The translations under genes were made by a program, and so were the position numbers. This document shows positions 50,322 to 63,600 of a DNA stretch of 64,000 nt, piece by piece (within the stretch, counting starts at the first letter, position 1; the number at the start of each line of letters is the position of its first letter). This DNA is from Antedon mediterranea (Eukaryota; Echinodermata; Crinoidea; Comatulida; Antedonidae). The notes beneath the pieces were generated by a model, which had not been told where the DNA came from, made no database searches, and saw only the letters and a list, made by a program, of their open reading frames with translations. The DNA is taken from NCBI RefSeq assembly GCF_964355755.1, contig NC_092676.1, positions 12,756,288 to 12,820,287 of the forward strand, in the 5' to 3' direction.

Positions 50322-51580
50322 AATCACATTTGAAACCGTTTTAGAGCATTTTTAGCATTTCGATAATACTTTTCACACAAAAACATCAAAGTGTACAAAA
50401 TAGCTTCAAATCGCATTTGGAGACGTTTTAGACCATTTTGTGCATTTCGATGAAACTTGGTTACACAAAAACATCAAAGTGCTTAAAATCACATTTGAAA
50501 CCGTTTTAGACCATTTTGAGCATTTCGATAAAACTTTTCACACAAAAAAATCAAAGTGCACAAAATAGCTTCAAATCGCATTTGGAGACGTTTTAGACTA
50601 TTTTGTGCATTTTGAAAAAATTTGTTAACATAAAAAGACCAAAGTGTTTAGAATATCTCCAAATCGCATTTGGAGACGTTTTAAACCATTTTGTGCATTT
50701 CGATGGAACTTGGTTACACAAAAACATCAAAGTGCTTAAAATCACATTTAAAACCGTTTTAGAGCATTTTGAGCATTTCGATAAAACTTTTCACACAAAA
50801 ACATCAAAGTGTACAAAATAGCTTCAAATCGCATTTAGAGACGTTTTAGACCATTTTGTGCATTTCGATAAAACTTTTCACACAAAAACATCAAATTGCA
50901 CAAATAGCTTAATACCGTGTTTGAAATCGTTTTAAACCATTTTGAGCATGTCGATAAAACTTTTCACAAAAAAACATCAAAGTGCACAGAATAGCTTCAA
51001 ATCGCATTTGGAGACGTTTTAAACCATTTTGTGCATTTCGATAAAACTTTTCACATAAAAACAACAAAGTGTACAAAATAGCTTCAAATCGCATTTGGAG
51101 ACGTTTTAGACCATTTTGTGCATTTCGATGAAACTCATCAAAGTGCTTAAAATCACATTTGAAACCGTTTTAGAGCATTTTGAGCATTTCGATAAAACTT
51201 TTCACACAAAAACATCAAAGTGTACAAAATAGCTTCAAATCACATTTGAAACCGTTTTAGACCATATTGAGCATTTCGATAAAACTTTTCACACAAAAAC
51301 ATCAAAGTGTACAAAATAGCTTCAAATCGCATTTGGAGACGTTTTAGACCATTTTGTGTATTTCGATGAAACTTGGTTACACAAAAACATCAAAGTGCTT
51401 AAAATCACATTTGAAAGCGTTTTAGAGCATTTTTAGCATTTCGATAATACTTTTCACACAAAAACATCAAAGTGTACAAAATAGCTTCAAATCGCATTTG
51501 GAGACGTTTTAGACCATTTTGTGCATTTCGATGAAACTTGGTTACACAAAAACATCAAAGTGCTTAAAATCACATTTAAA
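50322..51580 (+). repeat. Copy of 29.26-30.52 kb and 2.44-3.21 kb
   Basis: It matches 29.26-30.52 kb at about +21062 and 2.44-3.2 kb at +48383. It carries the 14-bp deletion giving GATGAAACTCATC at 51126-51140, which is also at 30066 and 57137 but not at 2750. Position 50560 has ACAAAATAGC where 29.5 and 56.57 kb have ACAAATAGC. The sequence lies between the 1825-bp array and a stretch homologous to 3.2-5.0 kb. Confidence 0.75.
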
Positions 51581-53639
51581 ACAGTTTTAGAGCATTTTGA
51601 GCATTTCGATAAAACTTTTCACACAAAAACATCAAAGTGTACAAAATAGCTTCAAATCGCATTTAAAGAGGTTTTAGACCATTTTGTGCATTTCGATAAA
51701 ACTTTTCACACAAAAACATCAAAGTGTACAAAATAGCTTCAAATCGCATTTAGAGACGTTTTAGACCATCTTGTGCATTTCGATAAAACTTTTCACACAA
51801 AAACATCAAATTGCACAAAATAGCTTAATATCGTGTTTGAAAACGTTTTAAACCATTTTGAGCATGTCGATAAAACTTTTCACACAAAAATATCAAAGTG
51901 CACAGAATATCTTCAAATCGCATTTAGAGACGTTTTAGACCATTTTGTGCATTTCGAAAAAATTTGTTAACATAAAAAGACCAAAGTGTTTAGAATATCT
52001 CCAAATCGCATTTGGAGACGTTTTAGACCATTTTGTGCATTTCAATGAAACTTGGTTACACAAAAACATCAAAGTGCTTAAAATCACATTTGAAACCGTT
52101 TTAGAGCATTTTTAGCATTTCGATAATACTTTTCACACAAAAACATCAAAGTGTACAAAATAGCTTCAAATCGCATTTAGAGAGGTTTTAGACCATTTTG
52201 GGCATTTCGATAAAACTTTTCACACAAAAACATCAAAGTGTACAAAATAGCTTCAAATCGCATTTAGAGACGTTTTAGACCATTTTGTGCATTTCGATAA
52301 AACTTTTCACACAAAAACATCAAATTGCACAAAATAGCTTAATACCGTGTTTGAAATCGTTTTAAACCATTTTGAGCATGTCGATAAAACTTTTCACAAA
52401 AAAACATCAAAGTGCACAGAATAGCTTCAAATCGCATTTGGAGACGTTTTAAACCATTTTGAGCATTTCGATAAAACTTTTCACACAAAAACATCAAAGT
52501 GTACAAAATAGCTTCAAATCGCATTTAGAGAGGTTTTAGACCATTTTGTGCATTTCGATAAAACTTTTCACACAAGAACATCAAATTGCACAAAATAGCT
52601 TAATATCGTGTTTGAAAACGTTTTAAACCATTTTGAGCATGTCGATAAAACTTTTCACACAAAAATATCAAAGCGCACAGAATATCTTCAAATCGCATTT
52701 AGAGACGTTTTAGAGCATTTTGTGCATTTCGAAAAAATTTGTTAACATAAAAAGACCAAAGTGTTTAGAATATCTCCAAATCGCATTTGGAGACGTTTTA
52801 GACCATTTTGTGCATTTCGATGAAACTTGATTACACAAAAACATCAAAGTGCTTAAAATCACATTTAAAACCGTTTTAGAGCGTTTTGAGCATTTCGATA
52901 AACTTTTCACACAAAAACATCAAAGTGCACAAAATAGCTTCAAATCGCATTTAGAGATGTTTTAGACCATTTTGTGCATTTCGATAAAACTTTTCACACA
53001 AAAACATCAAATTGCACAAAATAGCTTAATATCGTGTTTGAAATCGTTTTAAACCATTTTGAGCATGTCGATAAAACTTTTCACACAAAAACATCAAAGT
53101 GCACAGAATATCTTCAAATCGCATTTAGAGACGTTTTAGACCATTTTGTGCATTTCGAAAAAATTTGTTAACATAAAAAGACCAAAGTGTTTAGAATATC
53201 TCCAAATCGCATTTGGAGACGTTTTAGACCATTTTGTGCATTTCGATGAAACTTGGTTACACAAAAACATCAAAGTGCTTAAAATCACATTTGAAACCGT
53301 TTTAGAGCATTTTGAGCATTTCGATAAAACTTTTCACACAAAAACATCAAAGTGTACAAAATAGCTTCAAATCACATTTGAAACCGTTTTAGACCATTTT
53401 GAGCATTTCGATAAAACTTTTCACACAAAAACATCAAAGTGTACAAAATAGCTTCAAATCGCATTTGGAGACGTTTTAGACCATTTTGTGCATTTCGATG
53501 AAACTTGGTTACACAAAAACATCAAAGTGCTTAAAATCACATTTGAAACCGTTTTAGAGCATTTTTAGCATTTCGATAATACTTTTCACACAAAACATCA
53601 AAGTGTACAAAATAGCTTCAAATCGCATTTGGAGACGTT
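51581..53639 (+). repeat. Copy of 3.2-5.0 kb
   Basis: The offset is 48630 from about 52.0 kb on (3709/52339, 4080/52710, 4516/53146). About 261 bp between 51.66 and 51.92 kb, starting with CATTTAAAGAGG, are absent from the left copy. Both copies share AAGCGCACAG and GAAACTTGATTACAC. One private change is CACAAGAACATC near 52577. Near 53590 it switches to the ACACAAAACATC variant typical of 27.0 kb. Confidence 0.75.
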
Positions 53640-54649
53640 TTAGACCATTTTGTGCATTTCGATGAAACTTGGTTACACAAAAACATCAAAGTGCTTAAAA
53701 TCACATTTGAAACCGTTTTAGACCATTTTGAGCATTTCGATAAAACTTTTCACACAAAAAAATCAAAGTGCACAAAATAGCTTCAAATCGCATTTGGGGA
53801 CGTTTTAGACTATTTTGTGCATTTCGAAAAAAATTGTTAACATAAAAAGACCAAAGTGTTTAGAATATCTCCAAATCGCATTTGGAGACGTTTTAAACCA
53901 TTTTGTGCATTTCGATGGAACTTGGTTACACAAAAACATCAAAGTGCTTAAAATCACATTTAAAACCGTTTTAGAGCATTTTTAGCATTTCGATAAAACT
54001 TTTCACACAAAAACATCAAAGTGTACAAAATAGCTTCAAATCGCATTTAGAGAGGTTTTAGACAATTTTGTGCATTTCGATAAAACTTTTCACACAAAAA
54101 CATCAAAGTGTACAAAATAGCTTCAAATTGCATTTAGAGACGTTTTAGACCATTTTGTGCATTTCGATGAAACTTGGTTACACAAAAACATCAAAGTGCT
54201 TAAAATCACATTTGAAACCGTTTTAGACCATTTTGAGCATTTCGATAAAACTTTTCACACAAAAAAATCAAAGTGCACAAAATAGCTTCAAATCGCATTT
54301 GGGGACGTTTTAGACTATTTTGTGCATTTCGAAAAAAATTGTTAACATAAAAAGACCAAAGTGTTTAGAATATCTCCAAATCGCATTTGGAGACGTTTTA
54401 AACCATTTTGTGCATTTCGATGGAACTTGGTTACACAAAAACATCAAAGTGCTTAAAATCACATTTAAAACCGTTTTAGAGCATTTTTAGCATTTCGATA
54501 AAACTTTTCACACAAAAACATCAAAGTGTACAAAATAGCTTCAAATCGCATTTAGAGAGGTTTTAGACAATTTTGTGCATTTCGATAAAACTTTTCACAC
54601 AAAAACATCAAAGTGTACAAAATAGCTTCAAATTGCATTTAGAGACGTT
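53640..54649 (+). repeat. 505-bp tandem duplication
   Basis: The C-type anchor TCGAAAAAAATTG lies at 53824 and again at 54329 (+505). Surrounding landmarks GGGGACG, GATGGAAC and GAGAGGTTTTAGACAATT repeat with the same spacing. The unit is six monomers. The join near 54140 links a G-module-flanking S monomer (TTGCATTTAG) to a B monomer. The right copy then continues into the long match with 27.07 kb. Confidence 0.8.
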
Positions 54650-57600
54650 TTAGACCATTTTGTGCATTTCGATAAAACTTTTCACACAAAAACATAAAAT
54701 TGCACAAAATCGTTTTAAACCATTTTAAATCGTTTTAAACCATTTTGAGCATGTCGATAAAACTTTTCACAAAAAACATCAAAGTGCACAGAATAGCTTC
54801 AAATTGCATTTGGAGACGTTTTAGAGCATTTTGTGCATTTCGATAAAATGTGTTAACATAAAAAGACCAAAGTGTTTAGAATATCTTCAAATCACATTTG
54901 GAGACGTTTTAGACCATTTTTTGCATTTCGATGAAACTTGGTTACACAAAAACATCAAAGTGCTTAAAATCACATTTGAAACCGTTTTAGAGCATTTTGA
55001 GCATTTCGATAAAACTTTTCACACAAAAACATCAAAGTGTACAAAATAGCTTCAAATCGCATTTAGAGACATTTTAGACCATTTTGTGCATTTTGATAAA
55101 ACTTTTCACACAAAAACATCAAATTGCACAAAATAGCTTAATATTGTGTTTGAAAACGTTTTAAACCATTTTGAGCATGTCGATAAAACTTTTCACACAA
55201 AAATATCAAAGTGCCCAGAATATCTTCAAATCGCATTTAGAGACGTTTTAGACCATTTTGTGCATTTCGAAAAAATTTGTTAACATAAAAAGACCAAAGT
55301 GTTTAGAATATCTCCAAATCGCATTTGGAGACGTTTTAGACCATTTTGTGTTTTTCGAAAAAACTTTTCACACAAAAACATCAAAGTGTACAAAATTGCT
55401 TCAAATCGCATTTAGAGAGGTTTTAGACCATTTTGTGCATTTCGATAAAACTTTTCACACAAAAACATCAAAGTGCACAGAATATCTTAATACCGTGTCT
55501 GAAATCGTTTTAAACCATTTTGAGCATGTCGATAAAACTTTTCACACAAAAACATCAAAGTGCTTAAAATCACATTTAAAACCGTTTTAGTGCATTTTGA
55601 GCATTTCGATAAAACTTTTCACACAAAAACATCAAAGTGTACAAAATAGCTTCAAATCGCATTTAGAGAGGTTTTAGACAATTTTGTGCATTTCGATAAA
55701 ACTTTTCACACAAAAACATCAAAGTGTACAAAATAGCTTCAAATTGCATTTAGAGACGTTTTAGACCATTTTGTGCATTTCGATAAAACTTTTCACACAA
55801 AAACATCAAATTGCACAAAATCGTTTTAAACCATTTTAAATCGTTTTAAACCATTTTGAGCATTTCGATAAAACTTTTCACAAAAAACATCAAAGTGCAC
55901 AGAATAGCTTCAAATTGCATTTGGAGACGTTTTAGAGCATTTTGTGCATTTCGATAAAATGTGTTAACAGAAAAAGACCAAAGTGTTTAGAATATCTTCA
56001 AATCACATTTGGAGACGTTTTAGACCATTTTTTGCATTTCGATGAAACTTGGTTACACAAAAACATCAAAGTGCTTAAAATCACATTTGAAACCGTTTTA
56101 GAGCATTTTGAGCATTTCGATAAAACTTTTCACACAAAAACATCAAAGTGTACAAAATAGCTTCAAATCGCATTTAGAGACGTTTTAGACCATTTTGTGC
56201 ATTTCGAAAAAATTTGTTAACATAAAAAGACCAAAGTGTTTAGAATATCTCCAAATCGCATTTGGAGACGTTTTAGACCATTTTGTGCATTTCGATGAAA
56301 CTTGGTTACACAAAAACATCAAAGTGCTTAAAATCACATTTGAAACCGTTTTAGAGCATTTTTAGCATTTCGATAATACTTTTCACACAAAAACATCAAA
56401 GTGTACAAAATAGCTTCAAATCGCATTTGGAGACGTTTTAGACCATTTTGTGCATTTCGATGAAACTTGGTTACACAAAAACATCAAAGTGCTTAAAATC
56501 ACATTTGAAACCGTTTTAGACCATTTTGAGCATTTCGATAAAACTTTTCACACAAAAAAATCAAAGTGCACAAATAGCTTCAAATCGCATTTGGAGACGT
56601 TTTAGACTATTTTGTGCATTTTGAAAAAATTTGTTAACATAAAAAGACCAAAGTGTTTAGAATATCTCCAAATCGCATTTGGAGACGTTTTAAACCATTT
56701 TGTGCATTTCGATGGAACTTGGTTACACAAAAACATCAAAGTGCTTAAAATCACATTTAAAACCGTTTTAGAGCATTTTGAGCATTTCGATAAAACTTTT
56801 CACACAAAAACATCAAAGTGTACAAAATAGCTTCAAATCGCATTTAGAGACGTTTTAGACCATTTTGTGCATTTCGATAAAACTTTTCACACAAAAACAT
56901 CAAATTGCACAAATAGCTTAATACCGTGTTTGAAATCGTTTTAAACCATTTTGAGCATGTCGATAAAACTTTTCACAAAAAAACATCAAAGTGCACAGAA
57001 TAGCTTAAAATCGCATTTGGAGACGTTTTAAACCATTTTGTGCATTTCGATAAAACTTTTCACATAAAAACAACAAAGTGTACAAAATAGCTTCAAATCG
57101 CATTTGGAGACGTTTTAGACCATTTTGTGCATTTCGATGAAACTCATCAAAGTGCTTAAAATCACATTTGAAATCGTTTTAGAGCATTTTGAGCATTTCG
57201 ATAAAACTTTTCACACAAAAACATCAAAGTGTACAAAATAGCTTCAAATCACATTTGAAACCGTTTTAGACCATATTGAGCATTTCGATAAAACTTTTCA
57301 CACAAAAACATCAAAGTGTACAAAATAGCTTCAAATCGCATTTGGAGACGTTTTAGACCATTTTGTGTATTTCGATGAAACTTGGTTTCACAAAAACATC
57401 AAAGTGCTTAAAATCACATTTGAAAGCGTTTTAGAGCATTTTTAGCATTTCGATAATACTTTTCACACAAAAACATCAAAGTGTACAAAATAGCTTCAAA
57501 TCGCATTTGGAGACGTTTTAGACCATTTTGTGCATTTCGATGAAACTTGGTTACACAAAAACATCAAAGTGCTTAAAATCACATTTAAAACAGTTTTAGA

Positions 57601-60600
57601 GCATTTCGATAAAACTTTTCACACAAAAACATCAAAGTGTACAAAATAGCTTCAAATCGCATTTGGAGACGTTTTAGACCATTTTGTGCATTTCGATGAA
57701 ACTTGGTTACACAAAAACATCAAAGTGCTTAAAATCACATTTGAAACCGTTTTAGAGCATTTTTAGCATTTCGATAATACTTTTCACACAAAAACATCAA
57801 AGTGTACAAAATAGCTTCAAATCGCATTTGGAGACGTTTTAGACCATTTTGTGCATTTCGATGAAACTTGGTTACACAAAAACATCAAAGTGCTTAAAAT
57901 CACATTTGAAATCGTTTTAGACCATTTTGAGCATTTCGATAAAACTTTTCACACAAAAAAATCAAAGTGCACAAAATAGCTTCAAATCGCATTTGGAGAC
58001 GTTTTAGACTATTTTGTGCATTTCGAAAAAATTTGTTAACATAAAAAGACCAAAGTGTTTAGAATATCTCCAAATCGCATTTGGAGACGTTTTAAATCAT
58101 TTTGTGCATTTCGATGGAACTTGGTTACACAAAAACATCAAAGTGCTTAAAATCACATTTAAAACCGTTTTAGAGCATTTTGAGCATTTCGATAAAACTT
58201 TTCACACAAAAACATCAAAGTGTACAAAATAGCTTCAAATCGCATTTAGAGAGGTTTTAGACCATTTTGTGCATTTCGATAAAACTTTACACACAAAAAC
58301 ATCAAAGTGTACAAAAAAGCTTCAAATCGCATTTAGAGACGTTTTAGACCATTTTGTGCATTTCGATAAAACTTTTCACACAAAAACATAAAATTGCACA
58401 AAATAGCTTAATATCGTGTTTGAAAACGTTTTAAACCATTTTGAGCATGTCGATAAAACTTTTCACACAAAAATATCAAAGTGCACAGAATATCTTCAAA
58501 TCGCATTTAGAGACGTTTTAGACCATTTTGTGCATTTCGAAAAAATTTGTTAACATAAAAAGACCAAAGTGTTTAGAATATCTCCAAATCGCATTTGGAG
58601 ACGTTTTAGACCATTTTGTGCATTTCGATGAAACTTGGTTACATAAAAACATCAAAGTGCTTAAAATCACATTTAAAACCGTTTTAGAGCATTTTGAGCA
58701 TTTCGATAAAACTTTTCACACAAAAACATCAAAGTGTACAAAATAGCTTCAAATCACATTTGAAACCGTTTTAGACCATTTTGAGCATTTCGATAAAACT
58801 TTTCACACAAAAACATCAAAGTGTACAAAATGGCTTCAAATCGCATTTGGAGACGTTTTAGAGCATTTTGAGCATTTCGATCAAACTTTTCACACAAAAA
58901 CATCAAAGTGTACAAAATAACTTCAAATCGCATTTAGAGACGTTTTAGACCATTTTGTGCATTTTGGTAAAACTTTTCACACAAAAACATCAAATTGCAC
59001 AAAATAGCTTAATATCGTGTTTGAAAACGTTTTAAACCATTTTGAGCATGTCGATAAAACTTTTCACATAAAAATATCAAAGTGCACAGAATAGCTTCAA
59101 ATCGCATTTGGAGACGTTTTAGACCATTTTGTGCATTTTGGTAAAACTTTTCACACAAAAACATCAAATTGCACAAAATAGCTTAATATCGTGTTTGAAA
59201 ACGTTTTAAACCATTTTGAGCATGTCGATAAAACTTTTCACTCAAAAATATCAAAGTGCACAGAATATCTTCAAATCGCATTTAGAGACGTTTTAGACCA
59301 TTTTGTGCATTTTGAAAAAATTTGTTAACATAAAAAGACCAAAGTGTTTAGAATATCTCCAAATCGCATTTGGAGACGTTTTAGACCATTTTGTGTTTTT
59401 CGAAAAAACTTTTCACACAAAAACATCAAAGTGTACAAAATTGCTTCAAATCGCATTTGGAGACGTTTTAGACCATTTTGTGCATTTTGGTAAAACTTTT
59501 CACACAAAAACATCAAAATTCACAAAATAGCTTAATATCGTGTTTGAAAACGTTTTAAACCATTTTGAGCATGTCGATAAAACTTTTCACTCAAAAATAT
59601 CAAAGTGCACAGAATATCTTCAAATCGCATTTAGAGACGTTTTAGACCATTTTGTGCATTTCGAAAAAAATTGTTAACATAAAAAGACCAAAGTGTTTAG
59701 AATATCTCCAAATCGCATTTGGAGACGTTTTAGACCATTTTGCGCATTTCGATGAAACTTGGTTACACAAAAACATCAAAGTGCTTAAAATCACATTTAA
59801 AACCGTTTTAGAGCGTTTTGAGCATTTCGATAAACTTTTCAAACAAAAACATCAAAGTGTACAAAATAGCTTCAAATCGTATTTGGAGACGTTTTAGACC
59901 ATTTTGTGCGTTTCGATGAATCTTGGTTACACAAAAACATCAAAGTGCTTAAAATCACATTTAAAACCGTTTTAGTGCATTTTGAGCATTTCGATAAAAC
60001 TTTTCACACAAAAACATCAAAGTGCACAAAATAGCTTCAAATCGCATTTAGAGATGTTTTAGACCATTTTGTGCGTTTCGATAAAACTTTTCACACAAAA
60101 ACATCAAATTGCACAAAATAGCTTAATATCGTGTTTGAAAACGTTTTAGACCATTTTGAGCATGTCGATAAAACTTTTCACACAAAAACATAAAAGTGCA
60201 CAAAATAGCTTCAAATCGCATTTAGAGATGTTTTAGACCATTTTGTGCATTTCGATAAAACTTTTCACACAAAAACATCAAATTGCACAAAATAGCTTAA
60301 TACCGTGTTTGAAATCGTTTTAAACCATTTTGAGCATGTCGATAAAACTTTTCACAAAAAAACATCAAAGTGCACAGAATAGCTTCAAATCGCATTTGGA
60401 GACGTTTTAAACCATTTTGTGCATTTCGATAAAACTTTTCACATAAAAACATCAAAGTGTCCAAAATAGCTTCAAATCGCATTTAGAGACGTTTTAGACC
60501 ATTTTGGGCATTTATAAAAGTGCTTAAAATCACATTTCAAACCGTTTTAGAGCATTTTGAGCATTTCGATAAAACTTTTCACACAAAAACATCAAAGTGC

Positions 60601-63600
60601 ACAAAATAGCTTCAAATCGCATTTAGAGATGTTTTAGACCATTTTGTGCAATTCGATAAAACTTTTCACACAAAAACATCAAAGTGCACAAAATAGCTTC
60701 AAATCGCATTTAGAGATGTTTTAGACCATTTTGTGCATTTCGATAAAACTTTTCACACAAAAACATAAAAGTGAACAGAATAGCTTCAAATTGCATTTGG
60801 AGACGTTTTAGAGCATTTGGTGCATTTCGATAAAATGTGTTAACATAAAAAGACCAAAGTGTTTAGAATATCTTCAAATCACATTTGGAGACGTTTTAGA
60901 CCATTTTTGGCATTTCGATGAAACTTGGTTACACAAAAACATCAAAGTGCTTAAAATCACATTTAAAACCGTTTTAGAGCATTTTGAGCATTTCGATAAA
61001 ACTTTTCACACAAAAACATCAAAGTGTACAAAATAGCTTCAAATCGCATTTAGAGAGGTTTTAGACCATTTTGTGCATTTCGATAAAACTTTTCACACAA
61101 AAACATCAAAGTGTACAAAATAACTTCAAATCGTATTTAGAGACGTTTTAGACCATTTTGTGCATTTTGATAAAACTTTTCACACAAAAACATCAAATTG
61201 CACAAAATAGCTTAATATCGTGTTTGAAAACGTTTTAAACCATTTTGAGCATGTCGATAAAACTTTTCACACAAAAATATCAAAGTGCACAGAATATCTT
61301 CAAATCGCATTTAGAGACGTTTTAGACCATTTTGTGCATTTCGAAAAAATTTGTTAACATAAAAAGACCAAAGTGTTTAGAATATCTCCAAATCGCATTT
61401 GGAGACGTTTTAGACCATTTTGTGTTTTTCGAAAAACTTTTCACACAAAAACATCAAAGTGTAGAAAATTGCTTCAAATCGCATTTAGAGACGTTTTAGA
61501 CCATTTTGTGCATTTCGAAAAAACTTTTTAAAATAAAAACACCAAAGTGCTTAGAATAGCTTCAAATCGCATTTGGAGACGTTTTAGACCATTTTGTGCA
61601 TTTCGATGAAACTTGGTTACACAAAAACATCAAAGTGCTTAAAATCACATTTGAAACCGTTTTAGAGCATTTTGAGCATTTCGATAAAACTTTTCACACA
61701 AAAACATCAAAGTGTACAAAATAGCTTCAAATCACATTTGAAACCGTTTTAGACTATTTTGAGCATTTCGATAAAACTTTTCACACAAAAACATCAAAGT
61801 GTACAAAATAGCTTCAAATCGCATTTGGAGACGTTTTAGACCATTTTGTGCATTTCGATGAAACTTGGTTACACAAAAACATCAAAGTGCTTAAAATTAC
61901 ATTTGAAAGCGTTTTAGAGCATTTTGAGCATTTCGATAATACTTTTCACACAAAAACATCAAAGTGTACAAAATAGCTTCAAATCGCATTTGGAGATGTT
62001 TTAGACCATTTTGTGCATTTCGATGAAACTTGGTTACACAAAAACATCAAAGTGCTTAAAATCACATTTGAAACCGTTTTAGACCATTTTGAGCGTGTCG
62101 ATAAAACTTTTCACACATAAAAATCAGAGTGCACTAAATAGCTTCAAATCGCATTTGGAGACGTTTTAGACCATTTTGTGCATATCGATGAAACTTGGTT
62201 ACACAAAAACATCAAAGTGCTTAAAATCACATTTGAAATCGTTTTAGACCATTTTGAGCGTTTCGATAAAACTTTTCACACAAAAAAATCAAAGTGCACA
62301 AAATAGCTTCAAATCGCATTTGGAGACGTTTTAGACTATTTTGTGCATTTCGAAAAAATTTGTTAACATAAAAAGACCAAAGTGTTTAGAATATCTCCAA
62401 ATCGCATTTGGAGACGTTTTAAACCATTTTGTGCATTTCGATGGAACTTGGTTACACAAAAACATCAAAGTGCTTAAAATCACATTTAAAACCGTTTTAG
62501 AGCATTTTGAGCATTTCGATAAAACTTTTCACACAAAAACATCAAAGTGTACAAAATAGCTTCAAATCGCATTTAGAGAGGTTTTAGACCATTTTGTGCA
62601 TTTCGATAAAACTTTTCAAACAAAAACATCAAAGTGTACAAAATAGCTTCAAATCGCATTTAGAGACGTTTTAGACCATTTTGTGCATTTCGATAAAACT
62701 TTTCACACAAAAACATCAAATTGCACAAAATAGCTTAATATCGTGTTTAAAACCGTTTTTACCATTTTGAGCATTTCGATAAACTTTTCACACAAAAACA
62801 TCAAAGTGCACAAAATAGCTTCAAATCGCATTTAGAGATGTTTTAGAACATTTTGTGCATTTCGATAAAATTTTTCACACAAAAACATCAAATTGCACAA
62901 AAAAGCTTAATACCGTGTTTGAAATCGTTTTAAACCAATTTGAGCATGTCGATAAAACTTTTCACACAAAAACATCAAAGTGCACAGAATATCTTCAAAT
63001 CGCATTTAGAGACGTTTTAGACCATTTTGGGCATTTCGATGAAACTTGGTTACACAAATACATAAAAGTGCTTAAAATCACATTTAAAACCGTTTTAGAG
63101 CATTTTGAGCATTTCGATAAAACTTTTCACACAAAAACATCAAAGTGTACAAAATAGCTTCAAATCGCATTTAGAGAGGTTTTAGACCATTTTGTGCATT
63201 TCGATAAAACTTTTCACACAAAAACATCAAAGTGTACAAAATAACTTCAAATCGTATTTAGAGACGTTTTAGACCATTTTGTGCATTTTGATAAAACTTT
63301 TCACACAAAAACATCAAATTGCACAAAATAGCTTAATATCGTGTTTGAAAACGTTTTAAACCATTTTGAGCATGTCGATAAAACTTTTCACACAAAAACA
63401 TCAAATTGCACAAAATAGCTTAATATCGTGTTTGAAAACGTTTTAAACCATTTTGAGCATGTCGATAAAACTTTTCACACAAAAATATCAAAGTGCACAG
63501 AATATCTTCAAATCGCATTTAGAGACGTTTTAGACCATTTTGTGCATTTCGAAAAAATTTGTTAACATAAAAAGACCAAAGTGTTTAGAATATCTCCAAA

